Shown: positions 11,447 through 21,417 of the stretch, one piece after another
Layout of the letters: each line of letters starts with the position of its first letter
How positions within the stretch are numbered: position 1 is the first letter of the stretch
Assembly (NCBI GenBank): GCA_013339765.2
Contig: CM023449.1
Coordinates: forward strand, 206,671,422 to 206,735,421
DNA length: 64,000 nucleotides
From: Haemaphysalis longicornis
Taxonomy: Eukaryota; Arthropoda; Arachnida; Ixodida; Ixodidae
Reading direction: 5' to 3'
Notes under the pieces: generated by a model
Told to the model about the DNA's origin: nothing
The model's database searches: none
Seen by the model: only the letters and a program-made list of their open reading frames with translations
Translations under genes and position numbers: made by a program

Positions 11447-12335
11447 GTGGCAGGGAGTAAGCGTAACCAAAATTCGGCCCCTTTGAATAATCTTCATTGA
11501 AATATTAGCTGGGTTAACGACGAGTGGTGATCAGCGCTTGGAGGAAGATGGTTAAAACGTGAAGCTTCCTCCCATACAGTCTGAGTCAGTCCAAGTCCAA
11601 AATCCACACATCTTCGACTATGACGGGACGGCGCAATCGGATGGACGCCATAACGCGAGGGACCCAGATTCAATTCCGGCCATGTGCACGGGAAGCGCTA
11701 GAACTTGAGGAGCTTGGTGTGCCTTCGCTTATCATCATCATTGTTTTGGGAAACCCGGAGTGTAAAGTCGGCTTTCCTGCAGTACGTCTTGGCGCAACAT
11801 CGAACGCCATCTGGGAGGCATTTCGTCACAAACGCTTTGATAACATTCGTAACAGAAATGCCATAATTGCAGCTCTCCATAGGCAAAAAAGAGAAAGAAA
11901 CGCAAGTACTATCGACCCGATTTCCCGTATAAATAGTAGCGAGCAAATAGGCCGCCGCCTCGTCTGCGCGTGAAACGCAGCGCCGTTGATTTGAAGTTGC
12001 AACCATCGTAACAGCGATGCTGTGGGCCTCACGTTGGTCGGGATATTTTGCATGTTGCCCGTCTGTAAGAAGTAGATAAAACTAGGAGTGGTAAGTGCAG
12101 AGATTGAATGTGACACAGCTGCTCGCGTGCTCCCAGGAGAGCAAGAAAACAAAATAAAAAAAATCCCGGGCCATCTCCACTAACGTGAAACCTGGGGAAG
12201 GGCGAAGTATGTGGTGTGTAAGTGTATTCTTGGTGCCTTGGCATTTTAGCCAACGGAGATGAAATGGCATGGGGGGTACAGGTATACAGCTTTGCTGTAA
12301 AAGTCTCTTGTCTTTGAAGCACGAAGCTTTCTAGC
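11447..12335. other. Intergenic, nothing recognised
   Basis: Several short ORFs exist on both strands but none has a recognisable domain. A TATA-box-like string CGTATAAATAG occurs near 11925-11936. It is reported only as a string, since no transcript start is visible. Confidence 0.35.
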
Positions 12336-12488
12336 GCGAGGCGTTGGAAAACGGGTGTCCCAGTGTATTTTTTAGTACGCGTTACGAAATGCTCCAGAGC
12401 GAGGCGTAAACGAGCGTCCCGGTGTATTTTTTAGTACGCGTTACGTTCTAGCGCGAGGCGTAAACGAGTTTCCCGGTGTTTTAGTACC
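12336..12488. repeat. Three-unit tandem repeat
   Basis: The unit GCGAGGCGT...AACG...TCCCGGTGTATTTTTTAG followed by TACGCGTTACG occurs three times from about 12336, 12399 and 12453. The second unit is 54 bp and the last is truncated. A (GAC)n run follows at about 12505-12530. Confidence 0.75.
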
Positions 12489-13627
12489 GTGACAACATGA
12501 GACGACGATTACGACGACGACGACGACGGCAAGAGACGCCAACAGCCCCAGCCACTAAGGGGCTTCGCCCCTAAAACATAAGCCACGCAGGGGAGGAACG
12601 CGACACAGCCACTAACATGCCGATAGCGGTCAAAGAGGGCGCCTTCCCATTGGCGGGCCGGGAAACGACCACGTGAACATCTGAAACACGAAAACTTAAG
12701 GCGATGTGCGTAACACGTGCACATCCAGCCGCCGACCACGTAGACTCCGCTGGCTGGCACCGTGCAGCACTTCTGGCACGGAGAAGGGGCGAGTGAGTCT
12801 TCAACACTAGGTAGGTCCAGGGTTCCTCAACGGGGAGATGGCGGAAAGGAGGGAGAGAGGTGGTGAGGAGGCGGCGTTCACTTGCAGGTCGTGATAAAAA
12901 TTAGTTCCTGGATACACAGGTATAGGAGTAAGAGACTCCGGCTTAACCACTTCTGCTAAGCCACTCTGGAGGATGAGGAAGAGAGCAGAAGGAGAATAAA
13001 TATCTTAATGTGTACGAAATTCAGCAAAGCGGCCAAGGGCAGCGAGAAAATCGGGGTTGTCTGGCGTTGTGGGGATCTAGTATATCGGCTTAATTGGGTA
13101 GGGCGTTCTGCAGAACGGCGCGAAAGGATTGGTAACCAGAGCAATACCAGATAATATATGTCAGATTTGGTGGTGTAGCAGTGTAACAATATGGGCGGTA
13201 AGTAGGGTCAGAGTCCTTCGAATGCTCGGTTCACCCGAAATTCATTAGTAAAAATTTCGGTAGGGCGAGTTAGTGAGGGGAATGATGTTATAAACCTAAA
13301 GGAGCGGCAGAGGCAAGGCAATCGTGTCGAGCCTGGCGAGGGTGATCAGAGAGGTGGGAAGCAGGGCAGCCAACCAGTGGAGGAGTTACTTGAAGATCCT
13401 TCTGCGCTGCCTCATGGACAGCCTGGTTGCTGGAACCCCGATACACGTGTCCCGGTATCCGTGCAACACGTAGAGTAGAGTTCCAAGAAAGTTGTTGACC
13501 CTGAAATATGTTGAACCTGATGAACCAGAGGGTGATCAGAGAACGGTTTCCGGAGCTCACGTAGCGCCATTTAGGAGTCAGTCAAGAATCAAATGCGGTC
13601 TGGTAATGGGACAGACGGGTCGTAGGA

Positions 13628-13753
13628 CAAGTTGTCGGGAGCTGCGAGGATGGTATATATGCCATCCTCGCAGCTCCCGACAACTTGCTCTTCTATGCTC
13701 CTCCACTAAATCATTACAGAAATAGTAAAGGAGCATAGAAGAGCAAGTTGTCG
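13628..13753. repeat. Two overlapping perfect hairpins sharing one arm
   Basis: Arm 13628-13653 (26 bp, starting CAAGTTGTCGGGAGC) pairs perfectly with 13662-13687 across an 8-base TATATATG loop. Arm 13678-13701 (24 bp) pairs perfectly with 13730-13753 across a 28-base loop. The string CGACAACTTG at 13678-13687 belongs to both hairpins, so only one can form at a time. Perfect arms inside an otherwise decayed LINE imply a recent origin. Confidence 0.92.
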
Positions 13754-14479
13754 AGAGTGCGAGCGCCGTCTAAACACGTCAAATCTAGACATCTCCGAGC
13801 CAGTTCAGTGCGGCCAGACAGGCTCGCATGTATATAAATGCCTCATTAGTCAGGAACTTTGGCCCCCAGTGCGCAAAAAACCTCGCGATAGTGAACGCGG
13901 CATTAGGACTTTGGGATGCCTATGCACTGCAGATTTTCAACCCCTAAGGGACGTTCTCTTGGGGGAGGGGGATATTGGGACAGTTCCGAGGGGAGCCCAA
14001 TTTGCGAGTCCTGCAGGTTCTAAGCGCCGCCACCTGCCAGGTCAATGGAAACCTTCGTGCGGCTGTTGAGTTCACCCGAGCAGCAGTTCGAGTGGGGGTG
14101 AATGGGGGGCTGAATGTCTAAGGATGTCCATGCGAGTTGACGTGGAAGGCCGGTAAAAATGCGAAGAGCGCGATAAAGAACGTGAAGATGCTTCACGTGC
14201 TCGTTGTTGAGCTTATAGACGGGAGCACCATTAAGTCTACTCCCCGCCGCTGCTAGAGTGCGGGTGAAGCAGGCTGACGGCATGCTCCGCCGTGTTTGTT
14301 CGACAGACGCGAAATGAGACGAAGCGTAAGTTTGCAATTGCGCATAAGCTGGCTGCTCCAGCACTTAGCGCTATGGTTGCTAGTCAGCGGGACACCTTAA
14401 ATACTAATTCATTCAGCCACTTTTAAAGGAAACTCGCGCGTCGCCGAAGCATATTACCTTGTGCATATATCTGGGAAGA

Positions 14480-14790
14480 GCTGATGCCGGCAGTGAGCAA
14501 AAAAAATTCAGTCTTTTCAGAGGCAAGTTCAAGGACTAGAGTCAAGGACTAAGTTCAAGGACTAGAAGGATCCAGTTTTGGGCTCGCCACCTAAAGAACG
14601 CCGAAACCCTTTTTACTGCAACACTTTTTGTGCGATTCTATTTTTCTCTTTTCCCCCCTTTTTTGTGCTGTTTGTGTTCATGGTTAGCAGTAGATCATAC
14701 CTTACACCCTTGTGTGATATGTAATCGCACCCTTATGTAATGCCTTCGGGCCTTTACGGTGGAAATAAATGAAATAAATGAAATAGCAGC
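14480..14790 (+). mobile_element. CR1-like LINE 3' end, 5' truncated
   Basis: The + strand ends CCTTATGTAATGCCTTCGGG, CCTTTACGG and GGAAATAAATGAAATAAATG. This matches the 3' end of LINE D read on the opposite strand (20951-21010). The tandem AAATG tail is typical of CR1/Jockey-like elements. The right border is clear and the left border is approximate. Confidence 0.7.
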
Positions 14791-14860
14791 CTGACTAACG
14801 CGATCGAATGCTCTGCATGTGTCAACCGCAAGGACGTAGTCAGGGTTCTAGGGACGTAGT

Positions 14861-14924
14861 CCGAGTCCTCAATCACACCACCGCCCGGGGGGTGCGATTG
14901 AAGAATGTGTGATTGAGGACTCGG
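14861..14924. repeat. 18-bp perfect hairpin
   Basis: CCGAGTCCTCAATCACAC at 14861-14878 is repeated as its exact reverse complement at 14907-14924 with a 28-base GC-rich loop, within the RT part of LINE F. Confidence 0.9.
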
Positions 14925-15475
14925 AGTAGCAGCCAAAGATAATCGTGAGTACTGAGGCTTTTGAGAGCTGGCGTCTGCGCGGGATGAAACAATGGTGAGA
15001 TGTACCCGAGATGATGCTGAATGCAATTATTAAAGAGGCGTTCCATGAGTGTGCTGAGTATAGGAGTGAGGGAGATCAGTCTGAGATTAAGTATGTTTGA
15101 AGGATCTTTGTTCGGTTTTGGAATCGGATAAATGAGCGTACGTTTCAGTTCTTCTGGAACTATAGCCCGCAGCCTAGTAGTCATTAACGAGGTCCAAGAG
15201 TGCGACAATGGCGGAATCGGAATTCGGAGATGTTGCAGCGTGACGCCATCTTGTCGCCGGGCCGAGAGTTGTTTGTCCTGAAAAAGGGCAGCCCGAAGTT
15301 CGGCAAGAGTGAAGGGCGAGCCAAGGTCTGCGGAAGGGGTTGAGATGGTGATTACTGCTACAGGCGGATACTGATGGAGGGAGGCATGAGGGAAGAAAGT
15401 CGCGATTAGCCGATGTTTGACCATTGTTGGAGAATCTAACGGCACTCGTGAAGTATAAAACGAGCAGCTGTGCAC

Positions 15476-17081
15476 CTCCCACCACCGCTAGGTATCCACT
15501 CCTGCAGGACAGGATGACTCCTTGTTTTTTTTTTTTTTTTTTTTGTTCCACTTCCGGACGCTACGGAAGACGTCAGAGAAAGTCGATGCGACCCTGAATT
15601 TTTTTTCGCGACTACTTACTAAAATAAAAGAAGAAAAGCAAGTGAGTTATCAGATACGCCTAACTCATTCGTGCAGTTGATTTTTATAGCTGGAAATCGA
15701 TCATTCAGCACTACTTTCTCAGGCGAGGCAAGCAGAGCAAGATTATTCGCCTACCTTACGCTAAGATGAGGAAGATGCCGCAGGCTGGGGCAGTGTGGCG
15801 GGCGGGACGGGGCGATTAATCCGTATGAGATTGCATTCGTTCGTGGTGGCGTAGCGAAAAACCGCGGCGTCTCCGCAGCAAACAGGCGAGAAATACAATG
15901 CCACCGCGGCAGCGGCAGCAGTGTAAACGGCAGCAGCTGCTCTTGGTGGTTGCGGAAGTGTTTAGCGGCGCATGAGAGATGCGAGTTTTCCATCTGCGCG
16001 CCCTCCTTCCGAGCAGCGTGCAGCTGAACATGACGAGCGCAAGTGGCGGGAGTTTTCGAACATTTCTTTTGTTGTTATTGCCGGCTTTTCTTCTATTGTT
16101 GCAGTCATTATCCGTCTCTCGCGCCTCTTGCGCTCCGAACGACGTTATTCTCCGTTTCTGACGCCGCCGGATTCTGCGTTGACAGTGCAGCCGGCTGTGG
16201 AGGCGAAGGAATTGTGTTTCGAGTGAGCTCGCGATAAATTGGCCGCCGTTAGATCTTTCGCGGTAGCGACAGTTTCTGTGGCCGTGGCTCTTTTCGCGTG
16301 TCCGCGCGCGGGGGGGGGGGGGGGGGGGGTGGGGGGGTGTATAAACGTTTATTTCTAAGAAGATTAAGACGACAATGCCACGTGTGAGTGAAGCTTTCAG
16401 TACAGGGCTCCGCAGGCGACAGCGGTCGTTTACAGCGCCCTGTGCTAAAAGTTTCTTCCATGAGTCACTCGCAGGCGTCGATGCGCATTTTAGTTCGTTT
16501 TCCCAGGCCTGGCGAATCTTGTTGCGGTCCCAAACCGGCACCGAAGTCGACGCAAAGACGAGGATTAAATCGGCACGTACAGTACAAGGCGCTAATAAAA
16601 ACCCCACCACCGCCCCTCAAGTACAGGTACAACGAAATTACACAAGAAAAGTCAACATAAAATGGAGACAAGACACCATTTCTTGAATGGTTCTTCCAAC
16701 AGCATGACAGCTTTGAATGTAAATAAAAAAAAATGCAAGCGAATCGCGCCCGACACTATCTCGGCAGGCACTGACGATTCGAGTGGGCTTATATTGTTCT
16801 CTTTCAATCAGCTTCACCGTCTGTAGCAAGAACTGAACCCGTGCCTATGTGGTTTCGCGGGCACGCACCCAGCTAAGACCTACAAAGTTTTACAGGCGAT
16901 TACGTAGCTTCCATTTTTTCCCAACGGCGTCAAGTCCAGTGTAATAACCGCTCATTTTCCGTATGCTTCCCCCAATTGGTAATTAGAAATTCGCTCTTTT
17001 AAACACTACCGTTCAGTGATGATACCAACGTCTTCTGTCAAACGCGATTGTAGGGAGGCGTGCGATGCCTAATCTTTCTAC
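15476..17081. other. Intergenic with homopolymer runs, no gene recognised
   Basis: A T-run lies at about 15525-15544, an interrupted G-run at about 16309-16337 and an A-run near 16727. Long open frames on both strands between 15816 and 16690 show no domain and owe their proline and glycine stretches to the G-run. I consider them non-coding. Confidence 0.5.
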
Positions 17082-17084
17082 TAC

Positions 17085-17446
17085 CGTAAAGTTCCGAGAG
17101 AATGCCCTCCTCCGAAACATCGCCAACCCCCGTATAGGGGTGAAATATTCAATTTATTTAAAGACCCCGAAGGTCGCCCACCCCTGAAATCGCGCTTGCT
17201 TCGACGCCTTCGAAAGCTCCGGGAGCTTTCTCCGCGAAAACGTCCCGTGGTCGCGAACCCCGCCGATGTCTCGATTTTGAACAAAATCGACACAGCCTGT
17301 CCGGGTTTTTTACTTGACATCTCCGAAGTTTTAGTTGGCGGTGTGGCCACTTTTTTTTCTATCAGTTTTTCGCCCCTGACCCGAACGTTCGCCCATCCAG
17401 TATTTTTCACTCCTATCTCTGTAGTTTAGGTGACCGGAACTTTACG
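17085..17446. mobile_element. MITE with CGTAAAGTTCCG inverted repeats
   Basis: CGTAAAGTTCCG at 17085-17096 and its exact complement at 17435-17446 bound a 362-bp segment with TA close to both borders. Near its middle is a palindrome, GAAAGCTCCGGGAGCTTTC (17212-17230). No coding potential is recognised. It is likely a Tc1/mariner-type derivative, judged only from the TA borders. Confidence 0.6.
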
Positions 17447-17920
17447 TATGTTTGAACAGTGGGAGGCTGCTGCCATGCGCAGCACAACACCTAGAACCAA
17501 AGAAGCAGAAAGCGGCAGCGGCACACGACATATCGGTAGGGGTGTTCGTTTTGTGTAAAACGCGATTTTAGCCTATTTTTTCACACCGAACATATTTCAG
17601 GAGAATCGGGTTAAACCAAATTTCTTCCCGAACGGAACTTTTCGAAGTAGCGATTTGCACAATCGAGCACGGGCGGTCCGCCGTTCTCGACCAGTGCTTG
17701 CTGGCAGAAAGCCCCACAAACACAGCGTTCAAACTCCTTGAATATTGGTATGACTACCTCTCGCTACTGCAGGCGGGCAAATGCAGCACTGAAATTGTGC
17801 CTAGGTAATGGAAGCTGTGATGTCCACAGAACTTTCTTCCGGCTGAGATACGCTCAAAGATGGGACAGGCGCCGATTCGGGACCGACTTGTTGCGCATAC
17901 AGATGATAATGTATGTAAAC
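17447..17920. other. Intergenic, nothing recognised
   Basis: No conserved ORF or repeat was identified before the tail of LINE C. Confidence 0.4.
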
Positions 17921-18112
17921 AAGGAAGGAAGGAAGGAAGAATGTAGAAGAAAGGCAGGAAAGTTAACCTGGCTAGAGCCTAGTTTGCTATCCTGCACGTG
18001 GGAAAGGGGAAATGAGCAAAAAAGAGAGAGGGAAAAAAAGAGGAAAAGTTGGACCAGACACGTATGCCCAGCACTGAGGCACTGACAGTGATTGACACTA
18101 GAGGCTCTCAGT

Positions 18113-20357
18113 CTATAGCCTAGTGTTCAAGTTCGTCGCCCGTAGAAAACGTAATAGTTCCTTAGTCGCCTTCTGAGCGGATGACTGAGAAGGCCAGTGG
18201 CACAGAATCTTCTCCTCCGAAAATGGCCGCCGAGAGTCCAGGTTCCTCAGCGCTGACGACAGCTTTTTTCTTTCAGCCGAGTAGCGTGGGCACTCGCATA
18301 AAACGTGGCGTATCGTCTCCGATGTGCCGCACGTTTCGCACTCCGCCCTTGCTGCCATTCCTATTAAGTACGAGTAAGCATTTATGAATGCCACCCCCAG
18401 CCAGAGACGGCAAAGAAGAATTGCGTCGGACCGTGGGAGGCCTAATGGAAGGGGACGTTGCAGGTGCGGGTCGAAGGCACCAATGCGTGCGCATGTGAAA
18501 TCTTCTGGAGACCATTGGGAGATAGCTGTTTCCCGGGCAAGAATGCGGAGGACCCTAGCTGCGTCCGTCCTAGACAATGGGATGAGTACAGTTGTCGCTG
18601 TTTGATGCGCCAGCCGGGCGGCAGCGTCCGCACTTTCGTTGCCGACAATGCCGCAGTGGCTAGGAAGCCACTGTAGGGTGACATCATGACCCGCCTGGGC
18701 AGCACGGTCGTACACCATTCTTATTTCTGTCAGGAGCTGTTCGTGAGGTCCCCGGCACAGCGTTGACTGGAGTGACTGAAGTGAAGGCTTCGAATCACAG
18801 AAGATAGCCCATCTGCGGCACGAACTTTGCTCGATGGTGGGAAGAGCGCTACGGATGGCCGTAAGTTCTGTAGCCGTGGATGTCGTAAGATTGGCTATCT
18901 TGAATTTGCTGCACAGTGACAGTCGTGGTATAACAACAGCTCAGGCAGAACCCGACGATGTTACCGAGCCATCAGTGTATACATGGGTTCGGTCACTGTA
19001 TGTCTCGTGCATGTACGTCAAAGCGAGCTGTTGCAGGGCCGGAATTGGAAGATCACGTTTTTTTGTCACTCCTGGGATATCTAGGCACACTCGGGGCTGC
19101 ATCACACACCACAGCGGAACGAGCGGTCTCATCGCCGGCGTGTAGTTCGATGGAACGCTGGTGTTGTGGGCAGCTACTACCCTTGCGAACGACGCCCGGG
19201 GACGGGTCGCTGGTATTCCCGCGAGGTGATGATCAGGTAGACGGGCGAGGTGCCTGATATGTGTCCTGAGTATTTCGACGTCCACAAAGGTTGCCAAAGG
19301 GTGATTTCGAGCCAGGGCAATGGTCGCTGCTGTGGACGTACATCGTGGTAGGCCAAGACAGGTTCGCAGGGCCTGAGCTTGTATACCCTGAAGTGACCGA
19401 GTAGTTGTGCGGCACGCTCCAGAAAGGACAGGGGCATTGTATCGCAGATAGCCCAAGAACAGCACGTTGTAGAGCTGTAACATCGACTTCAGTGGTGTAA
19501 CTGGTGTTCCCCACGTCTTGCCGCCGATGAGTTTGAGCACATGCACCACTGCAGAGAGCCTCTTCTTTAGAACGTTAACATGAGCGCTCCAAGAAAGGCC
19601 TCTGTCGACAACTATGCCGAGAAACTTGTGATTTCTCACATAAGACACCCTTTCACCATTAATATACAAAGGGTATGCATACATAGGCTTTCGTGTAAAC
19701 GGAAGCACGGCGCATTTGCTTCTGGATAGTTCCAACCCTTGTCCGTGTAGATGTGAGGTCGTCAAGTCTGCGGCATTTTGCAGTCGGGCGCGCACATGCC
19801 GACGAGTCACGCCATCTGCCCAAACCCATATATCGTCGGCGTATATCGACACGTGAACCCTCCTTGGAAGGCGAGAAATCAGGCCAATTAGTGTAAGGTT
19901 CAACAGTGTAGTGCTCAGGACGCCTCCTTGGGGAACACCACGGTGAGTATAGTGAGCTGATGTCGGCCCATCTGCAGTCATAACAAAGAATGACCTCTCT
20001 GTTAGGTAGTTCCGTATCCACTGGTAGACCCGGCCACCGAGCCCCACAGCCCGTAGTACTTTGAGAATCGCATCGTGCTCCACGTTATCGTAGGCCCCTT
20101 TAACGTCGAGGAACAACGCGGCACATATCCGCTTCGCACTTTTCCGCTGCTGCACAAAAGTCACCAAATCAATAACGCAGTCAATGGATGAGCGTCCACG
20201 ACGGAATCCAGCCATGGCATAGACATTGTAACGCTCCAGGAACCACTCCAGACGTGCGAGAAGGATTCGCTCCATCAGCTTTCCAACGCAACTTGCAAGT
20301 GCAATTGGTCGGTATGCCAGTGGATCCAGCATAGATTTTCCGGGCTTTAGGAGCGGA
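18113..20357 (-). pseudogene. LINE C ORF2: RT, RNase H, Cys/His tail
   Basis: One reading frame runs from the insertion border at 20357 to the stop at 18113 with a single in-frame TGA at 18941-18943. In order: PLLKPGKSMLDPLAYRPIAL, AGFRRGRSSIDCVIDLV, LFLDVKGAYDNVEHDAIL, RGVPQGGVLSTTLLN, the catalytic YADD (SIYADDIWVW), the thumb (HKFLGIVVDRGLSW), then RNase H with YTDGSVT, TELTAIRSAL, FCDSKPSLQSL and LPSHCGIVGNESADAAA, so all four acidic positions look present. CETCGTSETIRHVLCEC is the terminal CX2C...HX4C motif. The endonuclease and ORF1 are missing. Confidence 0.88.
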
Positions 20358-20878
20358 ACGATGATGGTTGGATGTTAATGGCGCAAGGCCAACTGGGGCA
20401 AAGAGCGCCAAAACAGTGGTTAAATATGAGAGGTGAGAACGTAGACACTGAAATCAGTAAGCAAGAACAATAGAAAAATCAATAAAAGACAGTGAGAATG
20501 GCTGGTGTAAAAGGCCAGGTTGTGATGGTGCGTGGCATGAAATAAAGCTTTAAAAAACTACGCGTGATAGGAAATGAGATGTAAAAACTTGATGTCACTG
20601 AGAAACTTAAAAGTGCGTTGCACAGGAATCACGGGATCATCCGCTAGAAAGAGTGCTGGGTGTAGTGGAATGTGTTGTCTGTAGAGTTGATGATGATGAT
20701 GTTTAGAGTTTAATGGCGCAAGGCCGACTAAGGGCAAAGAGCGCCAAACAATAGTGATTACATGAAAGTGGCATGGAAGTAAAAGTAGAACATTTCAGTA
20801 AAAATAAACCAAGTAAAAGACAACGTAATGAAGATGACTGGTGTAAAGGGCCAGGTTGTCAACATGCATGATAAGAAC
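20358..20878 (-). mobile_element. Two A-family 3' ends, head to tail, inserted in LINE C
   Basis: Both pieces start with (GATG)n followed by TTTAATGGCGCAAGGCC-like sequence and GGCAAAGAGCGCCA, the 3' end of LINE A in minus orientation. The first piece (20358-20690) reaches the position of LINE A near 738, the second (20691-20878) only near 620. The pair is flanked by GGAGCGGAACG (20347-20357 and 20879-20889), whose removal rejoins the LINE C sequence. Confidence 0.82.
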
Positions 20879-21175
20879 GGAGCGGAACGAGGCGGCGGAT
20901 GTGTAAAAAATCTATTGGCCAGCTTTTCGTAAATAAAACGCATCATTTCTTGTAGGTTATTTCATTTCATTTCATTTATTATACCCTTAAAGGCCAGAAG
21001 GCATTACACAAGGGGGAGGGGTCATTGAACACTGTTTACAGAAATACAAAGGAACCCAGATATTGTTGAAAACACAACGAAACACACAAAGGTACTAAAG
21101 CACCAGAGTTCGAGACATTGAATAAGGTAGGAACATCGCAAAATAACTGTTACATAATTTTACAGAGTTAACAAT

Positions 21176-21417
21176 GCCCGCCGTGGTGGCTCAGTGGCTA
21201 AGGCGTTGTGCTGCTGAGCACGATCGAGGTCGCGGGTTCAATTCCCGGCCGCGGCGGTCGCTTTTCTGATGGAGGCGAAAAGCAAAAATGCCCGTGTGTG
21301 TACGAGATTTCGGCGCACGTTAAAGATCCCCAGGTGGTCAAAATTAACCCGGAGCCCTCCACTACGGCGCGCCTCATCGCCCGCGTTGCGTCGGCGCGGT
21401 AAACCATATAATCGACC
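21176..21417 (+). mobile_element. tRNA-derived SINE inside LINE D
   Basis: The + strand copy shows the head best: A box GGTGGCTCAGTGGCTAAGG, B box GCGGGTTCAATTCCCGG, then the body with GTACGAGATTTCGGCGCACG, AAAGATCCCCAGGTGGTC and GAGCCCTCCACTACGGCG, ending GGTAAACC. It lacks the (AATC)n tail of other copies. Possible duplication AGAGTTAACAAT/AGAGTTATTAAT (21164-21175, 21418-21429) with two mismatches. Confidence 0.85.

Larger units (their letters stand above)
13288..15475 (-). mobile_element. LINE F: degraded RNase H-type LINE
   Basis: Three separated minus-strand pieces, in the order expected from right to left. RT at 14873-15475 (PFTLAELRAAL, DGVTLQHLR, IPKPNKDPSNILNLR, STLMERLFNNC); a thumb or connection piece at 14020-14364 (LHVLYRALRIFTGLPR); and an RNase H remnant at 13288-13560 (GHVYRGSSNQAVHEAA, compare GNQAVHEAA of active copies). 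The middle is split by a + strand 3' end of a CR1-like element ending at about 14785. Two perfect hairpins interrupt it (13628-13753 and 14861-14924). It is an old copy with many lesions. Confidence 0.75.
17921..20950 (-). mobile_element. LINE C: RNase H-type LINE, 5' truncated, nearly open
   Basis: Minus-strand element whose 3' end carries CAGGATAGCAAACTAGGC, then GGTTAACTTTCCTGCC and a (TTCC)n tail, read as (GGAA)n at 17922-17939. The coding part (18113-20357) is almost intact. A 521-bp A-family insertion (20358-20878) interrupts the RT start and duplicates GGAGCGGAACG on both sides. A further scrap of LINE C continues to about 20950, where LINE D begins. Among the elements of the window this looks the youngest by coding integrity. 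Confidence 0.85.

Noticed and set aside
11620..11973. 117-codon + strand frame after a B-box-like string
   Set aside because: No domain, no conserved partner in the window and no tRNA-like head; left unassigned.
15816..16610. 264-codon frame on the minus strand with a proline run
   Set aside because: No domain, overlapped by equally long frames on the other strand, and the proline run comes from the G-run; judged non-coding.
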